From assembly GCA_036171675.1 (NCBI GenBank), contig JAVHRO010000144.1, forward strand, positions 1 to 64,000: a stretch of 64,000 nt of DNA, given 5' to 3'. Positions 52,701 to 61,084 of the stretch are shown here, piece after piece. A program made the translations under genes and the position numbers. Within the stretch, counting starts at the first letter, position 1; every line of letters starts with the position of its first letter. Origin of the DNA: Vicingus sp036171675. GTDB lineage: Bacteria; Bacteroidota; Bacteroidia; Flavobacteriales_E; Vicingaceae. The notes below the pieces were generated by a model. That model did no database searches and had not been told where the DNA came from. It saw only the letters and a program-made list of their open reading frames with translations.

Positions 52701-54019
52701 GCTTGTTGATAGTTTACTTGTGCATTTTTATAATCTTTTGCAGCCATCATTTTATCACCTTCGGCAATAGCTCTAGCATAATCTTCTTGAATTTTTTTCT
52801 GGTCACCTAAAAATTTATCTACTTCTGCAATTTTTGTTTTTGGATAAGCCTCGGCAGGCTTAATAGCTAATGCTTTATTATAAGATACTTTTGATTTCTC
52901 GTACTCTTTTGTATTAAAAAAATTGTCAGCTTCTGCTATTGCAGCTTTATAATCTTGTTCTTTTTGTTGACTATCCGCCAAAAGTTTATCTATTGCAACA
53001 ATTTTTGATTTAGGATATTCTTCAGCAGGTTTTAAGGTTAATGCTTTTTGGTACTCAATTTTTGATTTTGCATAATCGTTAGCACCAAAAAGTTGATCTG
53101 CAGCAGCTATTGCAGCTTTATAAGCTTCGGCGTTTTTCTTATCATTAGATGACAACGTGTTTACTTCCTTTATTTTGTCTGCTGGATATTTCTCGGTGGG
53201 TTTTAAACTAATCGCTTTTTGATAATTTGTTAACGCAACATCCCATTTTTTTTCACCAAACGACTTATCTGCAGCAGCAATTGCGGCATTATATTGTTTA
53301 TTCGATTCTTCAATTTCAGCTAGTTTTTTAGTGATTTCTGACAATTGTGTTTTTGGATAGGTTTCGTCAGGAAAAACCTTTGCTGCCTCTTCATAAAGAG
53401 GTTTTGCATCTTGAAATTTTTGAGTATTATACAACTTATCAGCAGCCAAAATGGCTTTATCATAATTTACCTGTTTAGCTTTTCTTTCTGCTTCTTGCGC
53501 TTTCAAACGTTCAGCTAATTCTAGTTTAAGTCTATCTAATTCATTTTTAATAGATTTTGTATATTCTGGATCATAATCCATGTATCCAGTAGAAGGGTTA
53601 AATGCCACTTTTGCGATAGGCTTATTTAAAATTGATACATCTAATCCTTCTTGCTTTTCAAAAAGATTCATTTCCATAGGAAACTCAAATCCATATTTAG
53701 CATCATCTGGTGGAACACCTTTAGTAGAAAACTCTATTCTTTTGGTAATATGTCCAGGTTTTGAAAATTCCAACAAGTACACAGCGTCAGGTTCTAGTGA
53801 AGCTTCAAATTTTCCTGACACATCAGAAGTTAATGTTTTCCATACGGCACCATTTTTTTTGATTGTTATTGTCGCTCCTTCAAACCGTTTATTGTTTTCT
53901 TCTTTTTTAACGGTTCCAACAACATCTAGCGACCATTGAGCAGAAACAGAAGAAGTGATTAGCACTAACAACAAAAATGCAGTTAATCTGATAAAACGAT
54001 ATCGTGGTCTATTTCCCAA
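49736..54019 (-). CDS. Giant TPR-like repeat envelope protein, 1427 residues
   Basis: Signal peptide near residues 1-28 (FLLLVLITSSVSAQ). Residues 29-125 form a carboxypeptidase-regulatory-like beta domain (TVKKEENNKRFEGATITIKK). About 185-935 hold twelve repeats of 45-70 residues with the pattern YNxxIxxADxxFxxKxYxxAKxxYxxAxxLKxxEKYPKxKIxEI and K/E/A-rich spacers; these are TPR-like. About 960-1340 is a long coiled coil, and a unique end follows (GKHVDVYQKIFYKWGGTFYT). It probably spans the periplasm or forms a filament; no function known. First gene of a four-gene unit. Confidence 0.75.
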   Translation of the reverse strand: MGNRPRYRFIRLTAFLLLVLITSSVSAQWSLDVVGTVKKEENNKRFEGATITIKKNGAVWKTLTSDVSGKFEASLEPDAVYLLEFSKPGHITKRIEFSTKGVPPDDAKYGFEFPMEMNLFEKQEGLDVSILNKPIAKVAFNPSTGYMDYDPEYTKSIKNELDRLKLELAERLKAQEAERKAKQVNYDKAILAADKLYNTQKFQDAKPLYEEAAKVFPDETYPKTQLSEITKKLAEIEESNKQYNAAIAAADKSFGEKKWDVALTNYQKAISLKPTEKYPADKIKEVNTLSSNDKKNAEAYKAAIAAADQLFGANDYAKSKIEYQKALTLKPAEEYPKSKIVAIDKLLADSQQKEQDYKAAIAEADNFFNTKEYEKSKVSYNKALAIKPAEAYPKTKIAEVDKFLGDQKKIQEDYARAIAEGDKMMAAKDYKNAQVNYQQASTLKSSEKYPKDKLAEIKSILDNLASKDADAKQKDAAYLAAITSGDKSMGLKKYEEAKQSYQTAIGIKSAEKYPKDKIAEIETILADLAKKKAAEESSMLADKEKTEKYNTFIAAADKSFTSKNYVDAKSNYNQAIGIKSTEKYPKDKLLEIDKILADLAAKKALEDKASATEKEINDRYNKLIASADNDFSTTNYQNAKTKYTDASALKKDEQYPKDKIIEINKLLADLAKKSDDDKLAAEANRKKREYYAAVIAQADGEYLAKKYEEAKVKYNEASTIIPEEKYPKTKIQEIDALLARLAADKENASLAEKTVNEKYNALIASADGYFNSKDYVNAKLNYKQALNVKANETYPKGRIAEIDNLLAELTKKAEEEKLANNALKQKNDKYNSLIKQADASFDKKAYRDAINLLNEASNLEPSETYPPQKIAEITALMDELDRKDKDSKAQLQAEKQKKEKYNKLIYDGDRAFRFKKLTDAKSNYEQAIGLYANEKYPKEQLAEIEKLNNQANETIVVNNDPTGPRVKITDAKEKELEAMIAESLKNREADKGAAIDKYKAEIGSQEEIRISSSYDKRKSAQNDLENLSADLKTKYEEADKMHAENFEKMKEETAQQEAAQKDLISNSESKRQAAQAELKQTEENIKLFNNSQDKQLQEKVQELYAFADGVIEYNAVLQENANAKRAQNASDINQLAVKIKDDIDLAESRRKARELVVADYAKQLADQEADLIAKSKSKRQYNQDSLVAMVKEIHQKQLDATKFFELNAATIASYKQTIEILERARIDFATNKRHEKLREVENYQSEINVSAKKQADNYISKTAYLQGYKDDLAAIEKERVDKHSENNQAVKLQIEKIAEDKKALEKSNAESYLRFYEKLENDRSRNTQFLADMTELSYQKIRNVKPNEVYTGELKPSENLELANKYPQGITEESAEEGNAIILKRIKVTGKHVDVYQKIFYKWGGTFYTKNGYNITETLWKLESIEE

Positions 54020-54175
54020 TAATTCTTAGTGTATGCTTAACTTACAAATATCGTAATATCTGTGATAAACTGTTATTATTTAGCTAAATAATTCAACCTT
54101 CTTTAACGAAAAATAGCTAGAAATGTTTTAAACTTCAATTATTTGGTGCAAAAAACCACGTTGATGCATAAAAAA

Positions 54176-54925
54176 TTAAAATGAATTGGCGATGGCAATA
54201 AAATCTTTTGCTACAAGAGATGCCCCTCCTATTAATCCACCATCCACATCTTTAAGAGAAAATAACTCTTTTGCATTGGAAGCATTGCAGCTTCCTCCAT
54301 ACAAAATGGACAATGATTCGGCAATAGATTCACCATACCTTTCATTCAATAATTGACGAATAAATTGGTGCATTTCTTGAGCTTGACTTGGTGTTGCCGT
54401 AACTCCTGTCCCAATAGCCCAAACCGGTTCATAAGCAATTATGGTTGATTTTATTTGATTATCGGTAAGATGAAATAACCCTTCAACAAGTTGAGTTTTT
54501 ACTGTTTCAAAATGGTGGTTATTGTTTCGTTCTTCCAGATGTTCTCCACAACAATAAATTGGATTAATATTGTTAGTTAAGCAACTATTTACTTTCTCTA
54601 CTAGGTCTTTGTTAGATTCTTGAAATAAAGCTCTTCGTTCGGAATGACCAACCAATACGTATTGAACCCCAACCGAATTGAGCATTTGGCAAGATACCTC
54701 ACCAGTAAAAGCCCCTTTTTCGTTTTTATTGCAATTTTGAGCCCCCACTTTTATCATACTATTTTTACAACTTTCAGCAACCAATTGTAAAAAAGGAAAT
54801 GATGGTATTAAGATAATTTCGGTGGTAGTATTAATTTTTGATGACAGAATTTGTGCTGTTAAATCAATGGCTTGATTCAAATTGTTGTTCATTTTCCAAT
54901 TTCCAGCAACAATTTTTTTTCTCAT
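54176..54925 (-). CDS. tpiA: Triosephosphate isomerase
   Basis: 249 residues, full length. GNWKMN (catalytic Lys10-12 region), LVGHSERR (catalytic His near 96), AYEPVWAIGTGVTATPSQAQ (catalytic Glu near 166, then the phosphate-gripping loop) and LYGGSCNASNAKELF at the phosphate-binding end. It interconverts dihydroxyacetone phosphate and glyceraldehyde-3-phosphate. It is followed by a permease gene of a different role. Confidence 0.98.
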   Translation of the reverse strand: MRKKIVAGNWKMNNNLNQAIDLTAQILSSKINTTTEIILIPSFPFLQLVAESCKNSMIKVGAQNCNKNEKGAFTGEVSCQMLNSVGVQYVLVGHSERRALFQESNKDLVEKVNSCLTNNINPIYCCGEHLEERNNNHHFETVKTQLVEGLFHLTDNQIKSTIIAYEPVWAIGTGVTATPSQAQEMHQFIRQLLNERYGESIAESLSILYGGSCNASNAKELFSLKDVDGGLIGGASLVAKDFIAIANSF

Positions 54926-54980
54926 TTTATGTATTATTTATGATAATGTTCGATTAAAGTAAGTCTTTAAACATTATCGT

Positions 54981-56057
54981 TTATTTTACTCTAACACGTG
55001 GATCTAGAATTCCATAAATAATGTCCACCATAATATTAATTACCACAAAAATAGTAGCGGTTAACAACACCCCTCCCATTATTATTGGTAAATCAAATTT
55101 CATTAAAGCATCGTAAAGCACCCATCCAATCCCTTTCCAAGCAAAAATCTGCTCAACAAACAACGCTCCAGCAAGCAAGCTTGCAAACATCCCTGAAACA
55201 GCTGTAACAACTGGATTTAAAGCGTTTTTGAGTGCATGCTTTATAACCACTTTATAAAACTTCAATCCTTTGGCTTTTGCAGTTCTTATATAGTCTTGTG
55301 ATAGTACATCAAGCATAGAGCTTCTGGTTAATTGCATGATTGCTGAAATGGGGCGTATACCAAGCGTTATTGCTGGTAAAATTAAATTATCTAACCTCAA
55401 TATTTCGCCATTTCCAAGATCATCATACTCAAATAAACTTCCAGTCATATTTAAACCTGTATAATTTGACAAAACATAACCAAATAGCCATGAAAAAATA
55501 ATACCTGAATAGAATGAAGGAACAGACATTCCAAGAATGGAAGAGAATAAGAGAGATTGATCCATCCAAGTGTTTTGTTTAAGTGCAGCAATAACACCAA
55601 AAATAATACCTAGAAAAGTAGCTAAAAGCATTGATGCAAAAGCTAAAATAGCGGTTTCCAACAAATAATCACTTAACACATCAGAAACTTTTCGTTTGGT
55701 TTGATATGACCTTCTTAAATAAGGATATTTAAGCACAACAATATTCGATTTTCCGTATCGAAACAACTCTTTATAATCGTACTTATCATTATCTAAATAC
55801 AGGTAATTATTTGGGTCTGAATCATGCACCGACAAAGGGGATAAATCATTTAGGTACATTACAAATTGAGTAGATAATGGTTGGTCTATCCCTAAATCTT
55901 TTTTAATAATTTTCAAAGATTCCTCGTCGGCTCTTTGTCCCATCATCATCCTTGCAGGATCCCCTGGTAATACATTAAAAAGCAAGAAAACGACTGTAAT
56001 GACCCCAGTTAATACCAAGAACCCATACAATACCCTTTTGACAATAAACCTTAACAA
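54981..56057 (-). CDS. DppB-like ABC transporter permease
   Basis: 358 residues. Starts LRFIVKRVLYGFLVLTGVIT as in DppB/OppB permeases, has NVLPGDPARMMMGQRADEE, six membrane helices, and the EAA-type motif (RTAKAKGLKFYKVVIKHALK) near 255. It has a 70-residue periplasmic loop (about 70-130) longer than usual. The ATPases, the DppC partner and the binding protein are not in the window. It likely imports di- or oligopeptides. Confidence 0.9.
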   Translation of the reverse strand: MLRFIVKRVLYGFLVLTGVITVVFLLFNVLPGDPARMMMGQRADEESLKIIKKDLGIDQPLSTQFVMYLNDLSPLSVHDSDPNNYLYLDNDKYDYKELFRYGKSNIVVLKYPYLRRSYQTKRKVSDVLSDYLLETAILAFASMLLATFLGIIFGVIAALKQNTWMDQSLLFSSILGMSVPSFYSGIIFSWLFGYVLSNYTGLNMTGSLFEYDDLGNGEILRLDNLILPAITLGIRPISAIMQLTRSSMLDVLSQDYIRTAKAKGLKFYKVVIKHALKNALNPVVTAVSGMFASLLAGALFVEQIFAWKGIGWVLYDALMKFDLPIIMGGVLLTATIFVVINIMVDIIYGILDPRVRVK

Positions 56058-56069
56058 GCGCTTTATGTT

Positions 56070-57545
56070 TTATTTTAAATATTTTTTCTTAACCTCTTTA
56101 TAATCAGGCAAATCATTTGTGTTCCATTTGGCTAATATTTTTCCTTTTTTAAGCAACAAAATTCCTGGATTTGCTCTAACAATCGTTTTTAACGTTGTTG
56201 CATCACATGTAAAGAAATCAAACATGGTTTGATTGGCATGTCTAAACTTTTCAACATCGTTATAAAATGACGCAGTTAATCCTATAAAATAATTGCCTTC
56301 TGTATTACTTTGATCGACAAATGTATTAATCTTTTTAAATGCAGATTGGTTTGTTTTGTTAATATCGTAAGCAACCAACATAAACAAATATCCCTCTTCA
56401 TTCATATAATCTTGTGCATAATCGTTTCCATCGTCAGCAATAATAGTAAAATCAGTAATTGCAGGGTGATAACCTTGTTTTATTAGCACTGTTTTTCGGT
56501 CAAAAAACTCATAATTTTTATCTTCCCATGGATAATTTTTTTCAGTAAACTCTTCTACTTTTCCTGTTTTAATATTTTTATAATAAAAAACATTTTCAAA
56601 AACATCGGGTTCGGCCCCATTAGGAATTGACATTTGTTCAGGAATACTTTTTCCAATGGCGTAAGGGCGATAATCTTTAATAGGCAAATGAATTACCGTA
56701 TAATAAATAAATACCGATGTAATTAATGTTACAAAACCAATTGGAATCCATTGAGTTAGGGTATTTTTAATAAACCATTTAGAGATTAAGTACCCAACAA
56801 AACCTGTGGTGGTAAAAATTATTGGAAAATACCAACTAAATACCCAGGAATAGAAACAAACCATTGCGATAGCAGGAATTAAAATAAACGCATCATCACG
56901 AAGAGTGTTAATTTTAATTTTATTTCTTTGAAAAAATACGGGAATAATTAAACCAATTAGCAATACATCTTTAAAGAACGACTCCCATGGAGTTAGACTT
57001 CTTCCTAATGACCCTTTCATTGCATCGCCAAAACAACCACAATCTGAAACACATTGTACTGGTAATTTTTCGTTGAAAGTTACATTCGAATTTTTTTCAT
57101 CCAATATTGAAATTTGATTGTTGGTTTCCATTTTTTTAAGGAGACTGTTATACTCAATGGAATTCTTAGCTACCGTAGTATGTTGATTGTAAGTAGCCGC
57201 CGAATCACATGTTGCTGTATGAAAGGTTAAAAAGAAGAATACCACAGTAAACACAAGCAAAGAATAAACCGTGATTTTAATTCGCGTACCAAACAATACG
57301 GTAAACCCTAAAATAATTTCCAATAAACATAAGAAAATAGCAATTGGTAATGCATAATTGGTAAGAAATTCAAGCGAAAAAGTATCCCAACCCAACATAT
57401 TACGAACACGATAAGCCAACGCTCCATTTTCGAAATATTCTTCGAGTTTATAACTAAATCCTAAAGTATCGTTGGCTTTAATTAATCCTGAAACGATAAA
57501 TAAGGAGCCAACTAAAATCCGCGATATGTTTGCAATTACTTTCAT
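56070..57545 (-). CDS. BT_3928-family DoxX-like membrane protein
   Basis: 491 residues. The N-terminal DoxX-like part (ISRILVGSLFIVSGLIKAND; four helices) holds a Cys-rich loop, VSDCGCFGDAMKGSLGR near 180. Further helices follow, and the C-terminal 150 residues look like a thioredoxin-fold domain (AIGKSIPEQMSIPNG; FFTCDATTLKTIVRANPGIL). The family is Bacteroidota-specific; a role in membrane redox chemistry is inferred from the cysteines and the DoxX relation. Confidence 0.8.
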   Translation of the reverse strand: MKVIANISRILVGSLFIVSGLIKANDTLGFSYKLEEYFENGALAYRVRNMLGWDTFSLEFLTNYALPIAIFLCLLEIILGFTVLFGTRIKITVYSLLVFTVVFFFLTFHTATCDSAATYNQHTTVAKNSIEYNSLLKKMETNNQISILDEKNSNVTFNEKLPVQCVSDCGCFGDAMKGSLGRSLTPWESFFKDVLLIGLIIPVFFQRNKIKINTLRDDAFILIPAIAMVCFYSWVFSWYFPIIFTTTGFVGYLISKWFIKNTLTQWIPIGFVTLITSVFIYYTVIHLPIKDYRPYAIGKSIPEQMSIPNGAEPDVFENVFYYKNIKTGKVEEFTEKNYPWEDKNYEFFDRKTVLIKQGYHPAITDFTIIADDGNDYAQDYMNEEGYLFMLVAYDINKTNQSAFKKINTFVDQSNTEGNYFIGLTASFYNDVEKFRHANQTMFDFFTCDATTLKTIVRANPGILLLKKGKILAKWNTNDLPDYKEVKKKYLK

Positions 57546-57613
57546 TACTATTCGTTTTTACAACAACGAAATTAATTTATTAAAAATTTGTTTATCAACA
57601 TGTTAACAATTTA

Positions 57614-58156
57614 TTAACTATTTTCTTCCATACGTATTAAAGCAAATACAGCATAATTTATCATGTCAAGATAATTAGCATCAATTCCTTCCGAAATTAT
57701 GGTTTTCCCTTCATTATCTTCGATTTGCTTTGTACGTAAAATCTTCATTAAAATTAAATCTGTAAGTGAACTTAAACGCATACTGCGCCATGCTTCGTCA
57801 TAATCGTGATTTTTATTTTCCATTAAGCTTTTTGCCTTAAGAAAGTAGCTGTCGTACATTTTTTTGGCTTTGTCAAACGGCAAATCTGTATTTTCATTAT
57901 ATCCTAAATCAATCTGAACTAATGCCATTATGCAATAATTAATTATTCCAATGTATTCCGAACGAATTCCTTCATCTACCTTACTAAAACCCTTTTCTTC
58001 AATACTTCTAATGCGTTTTGCTTTAATAAAAATTTGGTCGGTAAGAGAACTCGTTCTTAAAATTCGCCAAGCACTTCCATAATCTTTCATTTTTTTTGTA
58101 AAAATGTCGCTACAAATCTTTATTATTGAATCGTATTGTTTTGAAGTATTTTTCAT
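57614..58156 (-). CDS. DUF1599 domain protein (tandem duplicate)
   Basis: 180 residues made of two homologous halves: KDYGSAWRILRTSSLTDQIF...SEYIGIINYCIMALV and HDYDEAWRSMRLSSLTDLIL...YLDMINYAVFALIRM. DUF1599 is a Nucleotide-modification-associated domain seen also in phage genomes. Cytoplasmic, function unknown. Divergent from folP with 17 bp between start codons, so the promoters must overlap the coding ends. Confidence 0.87.
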   Translation of the reverse strand: MKNTSKQYDSIIKICSDIFTKKMKDYGSAWRILRTSSLTDQIFIKAKRIRSIEEKGFSKVDEGIRSEYIGIINYCIMALVQIDLGYNENTDLPFDKAKKMYDSYFLKAKSLMENKNHDYDEAWRSMRLSSLTDLILMKILRTKQIEDNEGKTIISEGIDANYLDMINYAVFALIRMEENS

Positions 58157-58173
58157 TATTAAAAATCAGATAT

Positions 58174-59043
58174 ATGTTCACCAAAGAAACTCCGCAAGAT
58201 ACATTTTTTTTGAAAAAAAATTCAATAAATTGTAAAGGGAAACTATTAAATTTAGACGAACCATTGATTATGGGGATATTAAACCTCACTCCTGACTCAT
58301 TTTTTGATGGTGGAAAACATGTTAATGAAGAAAATATTATTCATCAAGTAGAAAAAATGCTTAACGAAGGTGCTTCAATAATTGATATTGGAGGTTATTC
58401 TTCAAGGCCAGGAGCAAAGGATGTTTCATTAAATGAAGAATTAGAAAGAATACTGCCCTCAATAAAATTATTGAAACAAAAATTTAAAGACCTCATAATT
58501 TCTATAGATACATTTAGGAGTAATGTAGCCATCAAAGCAACTGAAGCTGGGGCAGATATGATTAATGATATTTCAGCAGGGGAAATGGATAGTAATATGT
58601 TTAACACCATATCTGAATTAAAAGTTCCATATATTATGATGCACATGCAAGGAACTCCAAATACGATGCAACTAAACCCAACCTACCAAAATGTTACTAA
58701 TGAGGTTATAAACTATTTTTCAAACAAGATTAATCAACTCTATAAATTGGGAATAAATGATGTTATTATTGATCCTGGTTTTGGCTTTGGAAAAACACTT
58801 GAACACAATTATCAATTATTAAAAAAGTTGAAACAATTTGAACTTTTTGAATTACCAATTTTAGTTGGGATTTCAAGAAAATCGATGATTACGAAACCAT
58901 TGAATATTAAACCAATAGATGCACTTAACGGGACAACCGTATTAAACACGTTGGCTTTACAAAATGGCGCTTCAATTTTAAGAGTTCATGATGTGAAAGC
59001 AGCGAAAGAAACGGTTGATCTTTTTAAACTATACGCAAGTTAA
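58174..59043 (+). CDS. folP: Dihydropteroate synthase
   Basis: 289 residues, TIM barrel; joins 4-aminobenzoate to dihydropterin pyrophosphate in folate synthesis. Motifs: MGILNLTPDSFFDGG, DIGGYSSRPGA, SIDTFRSNVA, MHMQGTPNTMQ, DPGFGFGKTLEHNY and VGISRKSMI (the sulfa-binding region). The start is ATG 58174; an upstream in-frame ATG at 58126 would overlap the divergent DUF1599 gene. Convergent with the UPF0316 gene by two bases. Confidence 0.96.
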   Translation: MFTKETPQDTFFLKKNSINCKGKLLNLDEPLIMGILNLTPDSFFDGGKHVNEENIIHQVEKMLNEGASIIDIGGYSSRPGAKDVSLNEELERILPSIKLLKQKFKDLIISIDTFRSNVAIKATEAGADMINDISAGEMDSNMFNTISELKVPYIMMHMQGTPNTMQLNPTYQNVTNEVINYFSNKINQLYKLGINDVIIDPGFGFGKTLEHNYQLLKKLKQFELFELPILVGISRKSMITKPLNIKPIDALNGTTVLNTLALQNGASILRVHDVKAAKETVDLFKLYAS

Positions 59044-59045
59044 AG

Positions 59046-59630
59046 CTATTTTGCTTTTCTAAAAAGAAGGTTGAACCTTGGTGTTTTGCTGTTAAATACT
59101 CCCATTTTGGTATTTTTTATATCCTCAATAGTATAAAATGCATTGGGTAATAAGGTGGTAATTTTTCCTGCTACTTGAGGCACGTTTTTTCGTTTGATTA
59201 TCGTGAAAATCATTTTAACAGGTCCTCCAGCCCCATGAGCATCTACCACCGTAACGCCATGATTGTCTTCTCTTAATGCTGTTATTAATTCATCACAGCT
59301 TTGGTTAGTAATAATTCTTATAACCTGTAAGCCTAAAGCTAATTTTTCTTCAATTAGTAATCCCACATAAGTTCCTGTTGCAAATCCACTTGCGTAAGCT
59401 ATATAACAAGCAATGTTTGAAAGATTTTTCATTACTTGGGCAACTACGATTATCCAGATTAACACCTCAAAAAAACCAATAAATGGAACAATTCCTCGGT
59501 AGCCTTTCGAGATAAAAACATGACGAATAGTTCCAAGACTTACATCAGCTAACCGAGAAAAAAATATGATTATTGGTAGTACAACCCAACTGTAATAATC
59601 AAACCCTTGAACAACAATTGAATTAAGCAT
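59046..59630 (-). CDS. UPF0316 / DUF2179 membrane protein
   Basis: 194 residues: three membrane helices in the first 100 residues (FFSRLADVSLGTIRHVFISK, IGFFEVLIWIIVVAQVM) and a C-terminal DUF2179 domain (ITALREDNHGVTVVDAHGAG, TIIKRKNVPQVAGKITTLLP), often involved in ligand-dependent regulation. Function not established. It overlaps ychF by 1 bp, and the two form an operon. Confidence 0.9.
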   Translation of the reverse strand: MLNSIVVQGFDYYSWVVLPIIIFFSRLADVSLGTIRHVFISKGYRGIVPFIGFFEVLIWIIVVAQVMKNLSNIACYIAYASGFATGTYVGLLIEEKLALGLQVIRIITNQSCDELITALREDNHGVTVVDAHGAGGPVKMIFTIIKRKNVPQVAGKITTLLPNAFYTIEDIKNTKMGVFNSKTPRFNLLFRKAK

Positions 59631-60727
59631 TATACATTAAATCTAAAGTGCATAATATCACCATCTTCTGGAATATATTCTTTACCTTCGACACCAAGTT
59701 TACCTGCTTCTTTAACTGCATTTTCGGAGCCAAATGTGATAAAATCGTTATATTTAATTACTTCTGCTCGTATAAAACCTTTCTCAAAATCGGTATGAAT
59801 TACACCCGCTGCTTGTGGGGCAGTCATCCCTTTTTTAATGGTCCAAGCCCTCACTTCCTTTACCCCTGCAGTAAAATAGGTTTGAAGATTTAATAATTTA
59901 TAAGCCGAACGAATTAATTTATTTACACCCGCTTCGTCTAACCCAAGATCCAATAAAAATTCTTGGCGTTCTTCATAGGTTTCTAATTCAGCAATGTCTG
60001 CTTCTATTTGCGCTCCAATTACAAGTACTTCAGCATTTTCAGCTTTAACAGAATTTTTAACTGCTTCAACATGACTGTTTCCTGATTTTACCGAATTTTC
60101 ATCAACATTGCACAAATACAATACAGGTTTAGCAGTTATTAAACAAAGCGGTCGAAGAAATTCCTTTTCATCCTCAGTAAATTCCATAGTTCGAACCGAC
60201 TTTCCTTGTTCTAATGTTTTTAATATACGTTGATACAAATCACCTTCTTTAACGGCGCTTTTATCGCCAGTTTGAACTTTACGTTTAATGGTATCATTTT
60301 TTTTCTCAACGGTTTCAAAATCTTTAAGCTGAAGTTCAATATCAATAATTTCTTTGTCCCTAACTGGATTTACTGAACCATCTACATGTACCACATTGTC
60401 ATCATCGAAACAACGCAACACATGAATAATAGCATCCGTTTCCCTAATATTAGCCAAGAATTTATTACCTAGCCCCTCCCCTTTACTTGCTCCTTTTACA
60501 AGACCAGCAATATCCACTATTTCGATGGTTGTTGGCAATACCCTTTCTGGTTTTACCAATCCTTCCAATTTTTCCAATCGTTCATCAGGTACAGTTATTA
60601 CCCCCACATTTGGTTCAATTGTACAAAAAGGAAAATTTGCCGATTGAGCTTTTGCATTTGATAAACAATTAAATAAAGTTGATTTTCCAACATTTGGTAA
60701 ACCAACAATTCCACATTTTAAAGCCAT
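59630..60727 (-). CDS. ychF: Redox-regulated ATPase YchF
   Basis: 365 residues, an OBG-family P-loop NTPase that prefers ATP (YchF/OLA1). G1 GLPNVGKST (8-16), G3 DIAGLVKGASKGEGLGN, and CNVDE in place of NKxD, which explains the ATP preference. The C-terminal TGS domain contains TYFTAGVKEVRAWTIKKGMT and GFIRAEVIKYNDF. It binds ribosomes. Upstream, toward the divergent CDP-alcohol gene, lies a nested palindrome element. Confidence 0.97.
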   Translation of the reverse strand: MALKCGIVGLPNVGKSTLFNCLSNAKAQSANFPFCTIEPNVGVITVPDERLEKLEGLVKPERVLPTTIEIVDIAGLVKGASKGEGLGNKFLANIRETDAIIHVLRCFDDDNVVHVDGSVNPVRDKEIIDIELQLKDFETVEKKNDTIKRKVQTGDKSAVKEGDLYQRILKTLEQGKSVRTMEFTEDEKEFLRPLCLITAKPVLYLCNVDENSVKSGNSHVEAVKNSVKAENAEVLVIGAQIEADIAELETYEERQEFLLDLGLDEAGVNKLIRSAYKLLNLQTYFTAGVKEVRAWTIKKGMTAPQAAGVIHTDFEKGFIRAEVIKYNDFITFGSENAVKEAGKLGVEGKEYIPEDGDIMHFRFNV

Positions 60728-60809
60728 TATATTTTTTTTAAGGTTGCAAATATAGTGTAAAACTACAAATCAGTGAAGTTTCCATTTTCCAATTGTTATT
60801 TCATAATAT

Positions 60810-60998
60810 AACCCGTTGTGCATTTGTAAGAAAATTTGTCAATTCGATCCGTCAGCTGACGGAGATTGAAATGAGTGAAATTTGTATCGAGAATACAAAT
60901 TTTTAATAAAAAAGGTGTCAGTTCGAGTTTTTTCTAAAAGAAAAAGTATCGAGATCACACCTTTTTTATTAAAAATTCTTCTAAATGCACAACGGGTT
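60810..60998. repeat. Nested inverted-repeat element, 189 bp
   Basis: Outer arms AACCCGTTGTGCATTT (60810-60825) and its exact reverse complement (60983-60998). Inside: the perfect palindrome TCCGTCAGCTGACGGA (60848-60863), hairpin TTTGTAT/ATACAAA (60881-60899), and a perfect 21-bp pair (60898-60918 with 60957-60977) containing AAAAAAGGTGT. No coding frame. The inner palindrome is shared with 6141-6156. Confidence 0.85.
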
Positions 60999-61043
60999 AA
61001 TATAGAAAAACATTATTAATATGAAAAAATGAGCTAATATGGC

Positions 61044-61051
61044 TAACTTTG
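61044..61051 (+). promoter_or_regulatory. Bacteroidota -7 promoter box for the inositol-lipid genes
   Basis: TAACTTTG fits TAnnTTTG exactly, 33 bp before the CDP-alcohol gene start; no clear -33 TTG. Confidence 0.45.
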
Positions 61052-61084
61052 CAAACATATATATCACATAATATATAATGCTTC

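Larger units (their letters stand above)
60728..61084. other. Gene-free divergent intergenic region with repeat element and promoter
   Basis: A 357-bp stretch between ychF and the CDP-alcohol gene with no gene seen. Most of it is the nested inverted-repeat element 60810-60998; the right end holds a -7 box (61044-61051). Confidence 0.85.
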
